The notes under the pieces were generated by a model, which made no database searches, was not told where the DNA came from, and worked only from the letters and a program-made list of their open reading frames with translations. This document shows positions 11,996 through 22,477 of a stretch of DNA of 64,000 bases, piece by piece (position 1 is the first letter of the stretch; each line of letters begins with the position of its first letter). Position numbers and translations under genes: made by a program. Where the stretch lies: contig OU342638.1 in NCBI GenBank assembly GCA_910589415.1, positions 38,289,579-38,353,578 on the forward strand. The letters are read 5' to 3'. Source of the stretch: Malachius bipustulatus (lineage: Eukaryota; Arthropoda; Insecta; Coleoptera; Melyridae).

Positions 11996-13635
11996 CTAAA
12001 ATATCTCCTCCTTGGATACTCGGCTGAAGAACTGGTTCGCGATCGATTGATACACCTTGCCAAGAACCTCCTCGTAGCCGTTCTTCACGTCGGAAAAGGC
12101 GACGTCCCAGTTGTCGTTGATGGTTTGGAACATAACGTTAAGGACTTCCTCGTTCCCTTCGAGGATCTTCCCTTTCTCGATGACGACTTTCTCATTCTCA
12201 ATTTGCAGTTTTAAATCGGTGATCTCGAGGTAAGTCTTCCCCTTTTTCTCAGTCTCCACGAACTGGATATTCATCGTCACTTTAGGTCTCACTAGAGGAA
12301 GTTGTTTTATATAAGTGACACTTAAGTGATTAATAATCTTACCGAATGTCGCCTTGGCGCTTCCTTTCGCTTGAACGGGAAGACTGAGGATTTGCCCGTT
12401 CAAATCGAAGTCGTAGTCGACGATGATACTGTCGGCTGTCGTTTCAATGTGTAACGTCAAACTCTTGTCGTTGTAGCTGATAAGAGGAGGTTTGTAGATA
12501 AAATATTTATTCAATATGAAATAAACTTAAACTTACCTGGCGTTTGTGACTTTTCCTTTTGTGATCCCGGAGAATTTGACGTTGTGATAAATCTGCTCTA
12601 CTTTGACAACGCTGGATCCGGCCGGGAACGTCATGGCTGGGATAAATAGCGGTTCGAGAGGGACGATTCCATATTCTTTAGAACCTAACACAAATTTAAT
12701 TGATTTTAGCAGAATAATCGGTAGGTAACTTTGTTATTTAAAAAGTGACAGGCTGTATAGTTATATTTTTGGATTAGTCAGACAATTTTAGTCTGATTTG
12801 GTATGTCGCATCGTATATCTACGAGTCATAATTTCAGAGTAATACGAGACCATATCCTCTACAAAAAAATTACAATTTTGTTTTTTTCATATTCTTTAGA
12901 ACCTATCACAAATATATTGACTTTAGAAGAATAATCGGTAGGTAACTTTGTTATTTAAAAAGTGACACCCTGTATAGTTATATTTTTGGATTAGTCAGAC
13001 AATTTTAGTCTGATTTGATATGTCGCATCGTATATCTACGAGTCATAATTTCAGAGTAATACGAGACCATATCCTCTACAAAAAAATTACAATTTTGTTT
13101 TTTCCATATTCTTTAGAACCTACCACAAATATATTGACTTTAGAAGAATAATCGGTAGGTAACTTTGTTATTTAAAAAGTGACACCCTGTATAGTTATAT
13201 TTTTGGATTAGTCAGACAATTTTAGTCTGATTTGATATGTCGCATCGTATATCTACGACGTATAATTACCGAGTTATTCGCGTAAAAAAATATTTTTTTT
13301 GCAATTGAGTTATTTGAAAAGTAACACCCCGAACAATTGTATTTTCGGAATAATCAGACAATAGCAGTCTGACTTTATATGTCGCACTTGATGTTTTTAA
13401 CGAAAAAAAAACGAGACCTTACCTGGAGCTAGAAATTTAAAGGCTGCTTGGATCGCCGAAGCGAGACACTCGTTGTCGTTGGAGGGACATTTCGTCAATT
13501 GTTTCGCTGTAATAATATTCGTTACGATTATTGAAGAATAGCAGAAAAATAAGACTTACGCAGTGGCAGAGCGGCGATTAGACCGATGCAGAAGAAACAA
13601 TAATAAATCGAGCCTGTTATTATTAGGAACCGCAT
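11996..13635 (-). CDS. takeout/JHBP-family protein TO3
   Basis: Exons on the minus strand: 13635-13560, 13506-13423, 12684-12537, 12476-12343, 12291-11996; 245 residues. The signal peptide is long (MRFLIITGSIYYCFFCIGLI). The Cys pair is C32/C39 (KQLTKCPSNDNEC). The last exon ends SRVSKEEIF, with Ser in place of the usual Pro. LFDGNKEL is altered (ILEGNEEV), so the C-terminal motif has diverged. Exon 4 is 134 bp, one codon shorter than usual. Intron 4 is only 51 nt and has no in-frame stop, so its retention would keep the frame open. Intron 2 (12685-13422) is expanded by 217-bp tandem repeats that carry copies of the exon 3 acceptor. Confidence 0.9.
12685..13422 (-). repeat. 217-bp tandem repeat in intron 2 of TO3
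   Basis: Three units, with the ATATTCTTTAGAACCTA block starting at 12671, 12889 and 13106. Each unit joins the exon 3 / intron 2 boundary of TO3 to an AATAATCGGTAGGTAACTTT segment and a MITE arm with TCAGACAATTTTAGTCTGA. Only the first block is the true exon edge. Confidence 0.8.
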
Positions 13636-13652
13636 CTTTCGCTATGAAATTT

Positions 13653-13691
13653 GGTACTGAAAATGATGCACTGTGGTTCTTATTTTAATAG
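13653..13691 (-). promoter_or_regulatory. core promoter of TO3
   Basis: Minus strand: an AT-rich TATTAAAATAAG box (13691-13680) stands about 32 bp before TCAGTACC (13660-13653). This implies a 5' UTR of about 23 nt before the ATG at 13635. Confidence 0.5.
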
Positions 13692-14177
13692 CTTCGCATC
13701 AATTAGGTACTTAGAAGCTAATTGTAATAAAAAAAATAACTTGAAAAGGTAAAGTGTCCCATTAATCATATTAATAATTTTTTTTTTATTCTGTTGAATT
13801 TTAATTGATTTTATTCCACAATAACAATTATAAATGGGATAATTACCTTTAAGTTAACAAATAATGCAACATTTTTTTCTCGAATATTCCTTCTACAGTG
13901 CAAATAAAGAAAGCTACCACATTTTGTAAAGCGATAGAGGAGTTATTTTATGTTAGTTAAGTTCAATATTATTTAAGTGGAACTGTAACTGTATTCAAGT
14001 GCTAGGGCAAGTTTAACAAACCACATCTTGTTAAATAAAATTATTCAATAGCAAAACATTTTATTTATACACTAACTATTACAATAATATAACCACCATT
14101 TTATATTTAAGTGCCAAATATATAAATATTATTCAAATAAAGCTAAGCTAATAAGTGTCATTAGTGTTATGAAGCAT

Positions 14178-15674
14178 TTAAAAAATTTCATCCATGGGGA
14201 CCCTGCTGAAGAACTGGTTTGCCACCATTTTGAAAGTAGTTGCAAAGGCGGACTCGTAGTATTCCCTCACTTCCTCGTAAATAGACTCCCAAGATTCGTT
14301 CACGGCGTTGAGGAAAGAATCGGAGAGCTGCTTGTTCCCGTCGAAGAGATTATCCAGGAAGAAGGTAATCTTCTCAGGATGAATTCGAAGCTTATATTCG
14401 ACGATTTTCAGGTATTTCTTACCACGGTTTTCCTCTACCTGGAACTTCAGCTTGTGCTGCATAGTAGCTTTCACTGAAAGGAGTTATTTAAGTGATCAGT
14501 TATTTCAAGTCATGTTTATTGTGATTTCTTAAAGCTTTTGATGTATGTTTAAGTGTTATTTTTTATTGGTGCACACTTTCCGAAAGAATCTCATTAGCAG
14601 TAACATAAAAGTTATTTAAGTGATTTTTTAGTTATTAAAATAATTTAAATGAGTTTCAGGGCATAATTATTTATGATAAATTTTTATGTGTTATTTAAGT
14701 GCAAGATACCAATTTAATAAAAAAGTCACATTGTGTGATAAAGTGCTAGATCGATTGATTATTTAAGTGTTTTTTGATACTCATTGCATTGAGTATTCAA
14801 GTGCTAACACTGCCAGGTATAATAATTAGTATCTAGAAGCTACAAATTTACGGGATAACAAAGCAAGTTGGTATCAAAGCAATATTTGATATGATAACAA
14901 AGCAATAGTTAGTATCTAGAAGCTACAAATTTACGGGATAACAAAGCAAGTTGTTCATGAAAAATGATGATTGTTATTTAAGTGCTGATTTGAGTTATTT
15001 ATGTAATATTTTGAACGTTTCCTATGTGAAATTACATGAAAAGTTCTTGTACAACTTACCGAATTCCACTTTTATATTTCCACTCGAGTTTAGATCGAAA
15101 AAAAGTATTTTTCCTTCGAACTTGTATTTACTGTCAACGGGAAAACTCGTGTCGCTTTTCAATACAAACTCCAATGTCAAGTCGTCGCGATTGAAACTAG
15201 TTTTAATAATTATAGAAAGGAATTAAAAAAAATAGCGGCACCTGTACCGACGACTTACCTGGCGCTTATTACTTTTCCCTCCGTAAGTCCATGAAACTTG
15301 ATGCCTTTGAAGTTCTGCTCTAGCTTGACCGCGTTGTTCCCGGCCGGGATTTTCATGGAAGTGATAAAAAGAGGTTCGAGAGGAACCACTCCCAATTGAC
15401 TGGAACCTTTCGAGGGAAGGGGAGGTGGTGAAATTTTTTTTATAATTAGGTAAAGTAAGTTCGTACCTGAGGCGAGAAACTTGAGCGCTGATTGGATTGC
15501 CGAGGCGAGACAGGCGTCGTCTTTAGGGGGGCATTTCTTCAGCTCTTTCGCTGCGGGTATTTATAATTAATATTAATTTCTATAAATTGGTAACATTGGA
15601 AACTTACGCAGTGGTACAGGGGCGATAACGCCGATACAGAACGAAAAATAGACGACCGACTTGAACCACGTCAT
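14178..15674 (-). CDS. takeout/JHBP-family protein TO4
   Basis: Exons on the minus strand: 15674-15608, 15550-15467, 15406-15259, 15196-15060, 14473-14178; 243 residues. Signal peptide MTWFKSVVYFSFCIGVIA; Cys pair C29/C36 (KELKKCPPKDDAC); LFDGNKQL and SRVPMDEIF in the last exon. The exon 3 acceptor is AAG|GTTCC, where the paralogues have CAG or TAG, but it keeps the shared phase. Exon 4 begins with Phe (FNRDD), where the others have Tyr. Intron 4 (14474-15059) is expanded by TTATTTAAGTG motifs and by two near-identical 60-bp stretches (around 14825-14880 and 14908-14950). It stands between TO3 and TO5 in sequence divergence. Confidence 0.92.
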
Positions 15675-15740
15675 TTCTCTCACTTTCTCTCCACCCCAAG
15701 AAAATCAGCACTCGACTTGGTTGTTTTGCAATCGCTGCGC

Positions 15741-15750
15741 TTTATATATA
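15741..15750 (-). promoter_or_regulatory. TATA box of TO4
   Basis: TATATATAAA on the minus strand, about 70 bp before the start codon. The expected start site would be near 15715-15720. No clear TCAGT initiator is seen there, so only the TATA part is called. Confidence 0.5.
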
Positions 15751-15939
15751 ACTCGTGTGGACTTGTTCTAGGTTATTAATAAACGCAAAAAATATTATAA
15801 AGTTCAATTACTGATAAAAATATTACAAAAAAAATCTAATGAAGCAAATCGTAACGTCAACAGCTATGAAATCATATCGAGAAATATAATTTAGCTAATT
15901 TCTACACAACTAGCATTGCTGCCGCTATTATCCCGACTT

Positions 15940-16600
15940 TCCTTAAGTGCAATCAAGTTTAAATGATGAGTTCTAAAAAAGGACGAAACCCCATCCTCTA
16001 ATATGCATTCATAGTCATACTTATACCTTTGTAAGAACTAGGGTTGATACTCCTAACAAGCAACAGTCGCTGTTTTCCTGAACGTTTATTTAAGTGCTAT
16101 CGAGTTTAAATGATTGGTTCCAAAAAGAACGAAACAGCCATCCTCTAACATGCATTCCTGATGATACTTTCTCCATTGTCAGCTCCAGGATTGATACTTT
16201 TAACAAGAAACCGTTGCTTTTTCCTGAACGCGTTTATTTAAGTGCTATCGAGCTCAAATAATGAGTCCCTAAAAGAACGAAACAGCCATCCTTTAACATG
16301 CATTCAAGATGATACTTTCTCCATTGTCAGCTCCAGGATTTATTCTTTCAACAAGCAATCGTCGCTCCTTTCGTGAACGTTTATTTAAGTGCAATCGAGT
16401 TAAAATGATGAGTTCTAAAAAGGACGAAGCAACCATCCTCTAACATGCATTCATGGTGATATTTTTCATTTTTTCAGCTCGAGGGTTGATACTTTTAACA
16501 AGCAACAGTCGCTGTTTTTCTCAACGTTTATTTAAGTGCAATCGAGCTTAAATAATGAGCCCTAAAAAGGACGAAACAGCATTATCTACTCGAAGATCGC
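15940..16600 (+). repeat. 147-bp tandem repeat upstream of TO4
   Basis: A unit starting GTTTATTTAAGTGCWATCGA recurs at about 16085, 16231, 16378 and 16526, with a partial unit at 15941. Each unit also contains CATCCTCTAACATGCATTC and a TTGATACTTTTAACAAGCA segment. The unit carries one TTTAAGTG motif, so it belongs to the wider motif field of this part of the cluster. Confidence 0.8.
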
Positions 16601-17036
16601 CTTCAGTTTTGCCTATAAGTCATGCAGCACTTGAAAAATTATTTAAGTGATAATTTCTCTCTCTCTCTCAAAAAAACGCAAACGACTCTGAAAAATCGTC
16701 CAAAATGCTTGAATTCAAGCAAAGGGAATCCTTTTTTGGGCATATTCAGGTTTAATCAAAATTATTTAAGAGTTTATTACTTTATTTTTTGTGAAATATC
16801 TTGGAAAAACTTAGTCCCACTGATAGTCTCTAAAGAATGACCCTTAGAGCTTAAATTTATTAATTTATTCAAGTGGAATTATTAACCAATTCCACTTTAA
16901 TAACTAAGTGCTTACGTTATTTAAGTGTTATTATGACAAAACGACTCTGTCAAGTGAAAAAACAGTACTGTAATTATAGGAAGTAAATATGTTATTTAAG
17001 TGATGTTTATTTATTTGATTCAGTATAACAAATCGA

Positions 17037-17973
17037 TTAGAATAAATCGTTCTTGGGTACTCGGCTGAAGAACTGGTTGGCGACCGATTTAAATATCTCG
17101 GCGAAGCTCCCCTCGTAGCCGTCCCTCACGTCCTCGTAGACGACGTCCCAGGCGTCGTTGACGGTCTTGGTGAGCACGTCAGACAGCTCCTTGTTCCCGT
17201 CGAAGAGGTTATCGAAGGAAAAGATGATCCTCTGAGGGTCCAATCGGATATTAAAGTCGGTGACTTCGAGATACTTCTTGCCGTGTTTCTGATTCTCCTT
17301 GAACTTCAGCGTGTTAGTCTGCATTGGTTTCACTGGACGAATTGTAATTATTTAAGTATATTGCACTTGAATAAAATGATTATTTAAGTGCAAATAACGT
17401 TATAAAATTATTACCTAGAACAATTTTAAAGGGTCCTTTTCCTCGGACAGGCAATAAGAGGATCTTCCCTTTGAGTTCGTAATCGCCTTGCATGACCATG
17501 TCCGATTGCAATTTTTGCACGAACTTTAACGTCAAATCTTTTTCGTCGTAGCTGAAAAAAGACTGTTATCAGTTTGACGATTGACGGTACAAAGGGCACT
17601 GACTTTGCGCTGATGACTTTTCCATGCGAGGGACCGGATAATTTAACATTCCTGTAAATTTGCTCGACGTTGACGACGCTTGGTCCGGCTGGGATGATCA
17701 TGGAAGAAATCGAGAGGGGTTCTATGGGAACCACTCCCATTTCTCTCGAACCGTCAGCGAAATATTGAATAGCTGACTCGATCGCTTGCGCCAGACAGTG
17801 GTTGTTTTTTGGTTGACATTTCTTTAATGGTGAGGCTGAAATAAATAGATGAAAAATATATAAATAAATATTTATTTATATAAATATAAAAAAATTAACT
17901 TACGTGGGGCTGCATTAATGGTAAGATAGACGAAGCAGGACACAATGAAACCTGCCTTGAAGAGCCACATCAT
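17037..17973 (-). CDS. takeout/JHBP-family protein TO5, intron 2 lost
   Basis: Four exons on the minus strand: 17973-17904, 17835-17604, 17551-17415, 17332-17037; 244 residues. The second exon is 232 bp, exactly the 84 + 148 bp of exons 2 and 3 of the relatives. Reading is continuous through FADGSREMGVV, so intron 2 is cleanly missing. There are two ATGs in tandem (17973 and 17970); I took the first, giving signal peptide MMWLFKAGFIVSCFVYLTI. Cys pair C30/C37 (PLKKCQPKNNHC); LFDGNKEL; SRVPKNDLF. The donor of the fused exon is GTCAGT. Introns are otherwise short. Precise loss suggests recombination with a reverse-transcribed copy, or exact deletion. Confidence 0.93.
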
Positions 17974-20846
17974 CGTTGATATTGTTGCATGAATGTCTCT
18001 GTTCAGTTACCGAATTTAATGGGAAAAAGGTAAAAAACGTGATTAAATAAATTTTAATAAATTTAAATTGATCAGTTCTTAGATCAAATTAATGAATTCG
18101 GTTCGATGGCCAAATAGTGCAGTAACTCCCAACAATCTCCGATCAACACATGATCCTGTGAATTATGATCAAGTGGAGCGCGGGAACGATCAGGCAACAG
18201 CGCACCCGATAATCAATTCTCGGGATTTCTTACAAACAGGTAAATAATTGCAAAATTTGCAAAAGTAATGCATAGTAACAAAAAATAAATAACAAGAAAC
18301 AGTAAAACGCAAGGACAGCACACATTAAACATGACATTACCTTTTTTTTTGATGTGTATTATAATACACATAATTATATTATAATAAAACGTATTTTAAT
18401 AAAATCCTGTAAATTCTGGTTGTCTATGATTCCTACAAGAAAAATATATTCCCAAATATTTCATATTATGGAACTCACCAGGATACAACAATTTTTCGCG
18501 TTCATTTTAGCGAGATTAGAGAGTTATTTAAGTGGAAGTCAAGATTTTCTAAGTGACAATCAGTCAGGATAAAAATTTTAATGTTAATTTAGGTGAGAAT
18601 CAAGGCAAATAGTTATTTAAGTGATATTAGAGAGTTATTTAAGTCAAAACCCAGCAGGACACAATTTTCGGCGTTTATTTAAGTGGGAATTCGAGAGTTA
18701 TGTAAATGACGAAGAATTTTCCAAGTCAAAACCCACCTTGATACCATTTTTAGTGCTTATTTAGGCCATAATCAAGGAAAATAGCATATTCAAGTGACAT
18801 TGCAGGGTTATTTAAGTGGAAGTTAAGAATTATCTAAGTGAAACCCCAATAGAATACAATTTTTCATGTTTATTAAAGCAAGAATTAGGGAAACTAGCTA
18901 CTTCAGTGACAGTAAGAGTTATTTGAGTTAAAATTCAGCAGGATACAAATTTTCAGCGTTTATTTAAGTGGGAATCTAGAGTTATTTAAGTGACAGTTTA
19001 GAGTTATAATCCACCTGGATACCATTTCTTGCGTTTATTTAAGCGATAATCGAGAAAAAATACCTATTTCAGTGATAATATAAAGTTATTTAAGTGGAAG
19101 TAAAGATTTATTTAAGTGAAAACCAGCCAGGATAAAAAGGAGAATAGCTATTTGAGTGACAACAAGAGTTATTTAAGTCCAAATCTATCAGGATACAAAT
19201 TTTGGTGTTTATTTAAGTGGGATTCGAGGGTCATTTAAGTGACAGCTTAGAGTTATAACCCACCTGGTAGCATTTTTTGCATTTTCTCCAAGAGTGATTT
19301 CACGAAGAGACAATAGGCTACCAGATTCAATTATATCAGCATAAGCTCGTAAAATACAGTTATTCAAGTGTACTGATGGTTCCTGAGATTATATTTAAAA
19401 TAAACTTCTCGTATTTTATTCGCAGATTACAATCCATAATTTCGGGGTACTTCTTGTCATCCTTTTGCATCTCTTAGAACTCCAATTTGCACCCAGCGAT
19501 GATTTCTCAACGTGAAATGTAATTTATTTATTTAAGTGAAAAGTTTGTTGACTTCTTAGGTATTTCAAGCGTTAAGTTTGTTCGGGTACACATTATGAGA
19601 CGTCATTATTGTAAGAGATTGATCTGTTTTTCTCTTTGATCTCGCTAAATGGTTGATCATTTTACCCGATTCGATTAAGTTTATTCAAGTGTCACTGCAA
19701 GTGTCTCAAAAAGGAGAGAAAACACAAATCGATGTGTTTTTAAATCATTTTTGATCGCTTTATAAAGTTTATTCAAGTGTAAAATATTATTTTGGGTTAA
19801 AGTGTTGCGAGACAGTTATTTAAGTGATTCAAGAAGCAATTTAAGGGTGGTGATAATTTTAGCTACGATTAGATAATAAATATAGCCTAAAAAGAGTTAT
19901 TTAGGCGATGTGATGTGATAGTATTCAAGTGAATAATATTCAAGTGCTCATGAGCCAGTTAACCAGCGTTACAAATCCGGGCGTCCATAAAAGACGTCTA
20001 AACGCCATTGAAGAACGGGAAACCTTTTTCCCGCAATGGAATCGATGAATTGTTGATTTGATCGTTTGCACTTCGATCTTTGAGGCGATTTTTTTGGTTA
20101 ATTGCGTCGCTAATAAATGGAATAATTGGAGACAATTAAAAAATTGAATAATAAAGGAACTGGAACGAGCAATATAATTAATATTAATAGGGGTCAGTGC
20201 TACAGGTGTAGCTTACGTGTAATTATTATCATTAACTTGGTCCCCCTGTTACCGAATCGTGCAAAATCTTCCATAGAAATGAAGCTACGGTCATGCTCGT
20301 TTTGTCACAACGAGACAACAACGCTTGAAGGTTATTAATGATCGACAATGAGATATTTTATGGAAACTATAACCAGAATTTATTGTAGGTACTTAGGTAA
20401 ATGGGAACTCGCTTTGACTTAAATAAATTAGGAAATAAAAAAAATATAATTAAAATTGTTATTCTAGAATGCGAGGACAAATAACTCGATGTGAATGTCC
20501 TGACGGCTATTCAATGACGTTTCAAAGTCTCACCCTCTAATCTTTTTTTTTTTGGCACCACATTTCTCTGCTTGTGCTGTAACCTCTCCCCTCTCCTCTT
20601 GTCAAAATAAACCCCAAGAAGATGCATATGACATTATCACAATCGAAGCGACATGACAACACTGTAATGTACTATAAAAGGAATGGGGCTTTTTCTTTTT
20701 GAGTTCACCTCGTTCCTAGTACTCCTACTACTTGAAGCTCTCTATGAACAACGATAGAAAAGAAGCTGCAGCTTAAACTAGTATATTTACAACAAGAAAC
20801 ATCAGAAATAACAAAAAGCAATATCACAAACAGATCGGACAATCAT
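17974..20846. repeat. TTYAAGTG motif field between TO5 and TO6
   Basis: From about 18520 to 19260 the motif TTATTTAAGTG, with variants TTCAAGTG and CTAAGTG, occurs every 15-50 bp on the plus strand, often in larger blocks that include CAGGATACAATTTT. It is sparser at 19370-19950 and absent at 19980-20820. In the last part I see only a plus-strand TATAAAAGG at about 20671, with no gene attached. Confidence 0.75.
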
Positions 20847-22477
20847 CTAGAAGATCTCCTCCTTTGGTACTCGGCTGAAGAGCTGGTTCGCGACCGACTG
20901 GTATATCTTGGCGAAGCTCTCCTCGTAGCCGTTCCTCACGTCCTCGTAGACGACGTCCCAGGAATCGTTGACTGTCTTCAGGAGAGCCTGGGCGAGCTCC
21001 TTGTTCCCGTCGAAGAGGTTATCGAACGAGAACATGATCCTCTGGGGGTCCAATCGGAGGTTGAAGTCGGTGACTTCCAGATACTTCTTGCCTTCCTTCT
21101 CTACTTCCTTGAACTTCAGTTTGTTCGTGATTGTTGGTTTCACTGAGAATGAAATTATGTAAGTCAGTATTTAAGTGACTGGGTCTCTATTTAAGTGACT
21201 TTGTTGGTTATTATTCAAGTGTTTGTGTCTTTATGCAAGTGATTCTTTGTTTTTAGTTAAGTCAATGGGTTTTTATTCAAGTGATAAGGTGTCTAGGTAA
21301 TAATTTAAGTGTTTTATTTGTTATTATTTAAGTGTATGAGTTTTTATTTAAATGATTAAGTGTCTCGCATTTTATTTAAGTGTTTTATTGGTTATTATTT
21401 AAGTGTCTGGTCTTTATAGAAGTGATTTTTTGCTATTATTTAAGTGTATGAGTTTTTATTTAAATGATTAAGTGTCTAGGTACTTATTTAAGCGTATTTA
21501 TTGGTTATTATTCAAGTGCCTGGTCTTTATACAAGTGATTTTTGTTATTATTTAAGTGCATGAGTTTTTATTTCAATGATAAAGTGTCTAGGTATTTATT
21601 TAAGTGTTTTATTGGTTATTATTCAAGTGCCTAGTCTTTATGCAAGTATTTTTTTGCAATTATTCAAGTCTCTGTATCTTTATTTAATAATTAAGTATTT
21701 AAGTGTTCATTTAGGTGTTTTGTTGGTTTTTATTTAAGTGTCTCTGTCTTTATTCAAGTGATTTTTATTATTTAAGTATAAGGATTTGAATTTAAGTGTT
21801 TTTAACCTAAGACAAGTGAATTTAATCGAAAGAATGATTCAAGAGGAAGTTATTCAAGTGTGAATACAACTCACCTATGGTCAGCTTGAACGGTCCCTTT
21901 CCGCTGATCGGGAGCAGCAAGATTTTTCCCTTCATGTCGTAATCGCCTTGCAAGATCAGCTCGGTGTCAGTTGTCATCACGAAATCCAACGTCATTTCTT
22001 TATCATTGTAGCTATAAATGTATGAAATGTATAAATTCTCTGAAGGATGGATCAATTAATAGAAAGTACCTGGCACTAGTGACTTTGGTGTTGGCAGTTC
22101 CGAGGAACGTTAGGTCGTGGTAGATCTGCTCGACGTTGACGGCACTCGGTCCTGCTGGGATTGTCAGGGCGGGAATCGAAAGGGGGTCCAGAGGGACTAT
22201 ACCCATTTCCTTGGAACCTTTTTTTTTGATAAATTAATAAAAATTGATCGAAAAATGAATTTTTTTCTTACCAGTGGTGAAAGTTTTGATGGCCGCGTCG
22301 ATGGCTGAGGCGAGACAAGCGTTGTCGTTAGGGGGACATTTCGTCAGTTGTTTGGCTACAAATAATTTCGATTAGTGATCAAAGGGAATTAATTAATTAA
22401 TTAATAAACTCACGTAGAGGTACAGCAGCGATTAAACTGAAGAAGAGGAGGATCAAGCCTCCTTTGTAGAAAGACAT
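20847..22477 (-). CDS. takeout/JHBP-family protein TO6
   Basis: Exons on the minus strand: 22477-22414, 22355-22272, 22217-22070, 22011-21875, 21142-20847; 242 residues. Signal peptide MSFYKGGLILLFFSLIAA, Cys pair C28/C35 in KQLTKCPPNDNACL, exon 3 PLDPLSIPALTIPAGPSAV, exon 4 YDMKGKILLLPISGKGPF, LFDGNKEL at 187-194, end SRVPKEEIF. Introns 1-3 are about 50-60 bp; intron 4 (21143-21874) is filled by about 25 TTYAAGTG motifs. It heads the youngest block (TO6-TO10), whose members share signal peptides, promoters and flanks. It is likely a secreted hydrophobic-ligand carrier, with selectivity set by differences in exons 3 and 5. Confidence 0.95.
21160..21870 (+). repeat. TTYAAGTG array in intron 4 of TO6
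   Basis: Units of roughly 20-30 bp of the form TTATTTAAGTGTCTGNGTCT are repeated in one orientation. Related arrays occupy intron 4 of TO7 (25160-25360), TO8 (28460-28730), the pseudogene (31400-31660), TO9 (33300-33750) and TO10 (36045-36230), so the array was present before these genes duplicated. Confidence 0.85.

Noticed and set aside
11996..12514. 172-codon open frame as a single exon
   Set aside because: It runs through a 51-nt stop-free intron and into intron 3. Splice sites and homology to paralogues show exons 12343-12476 and 11996-12291.
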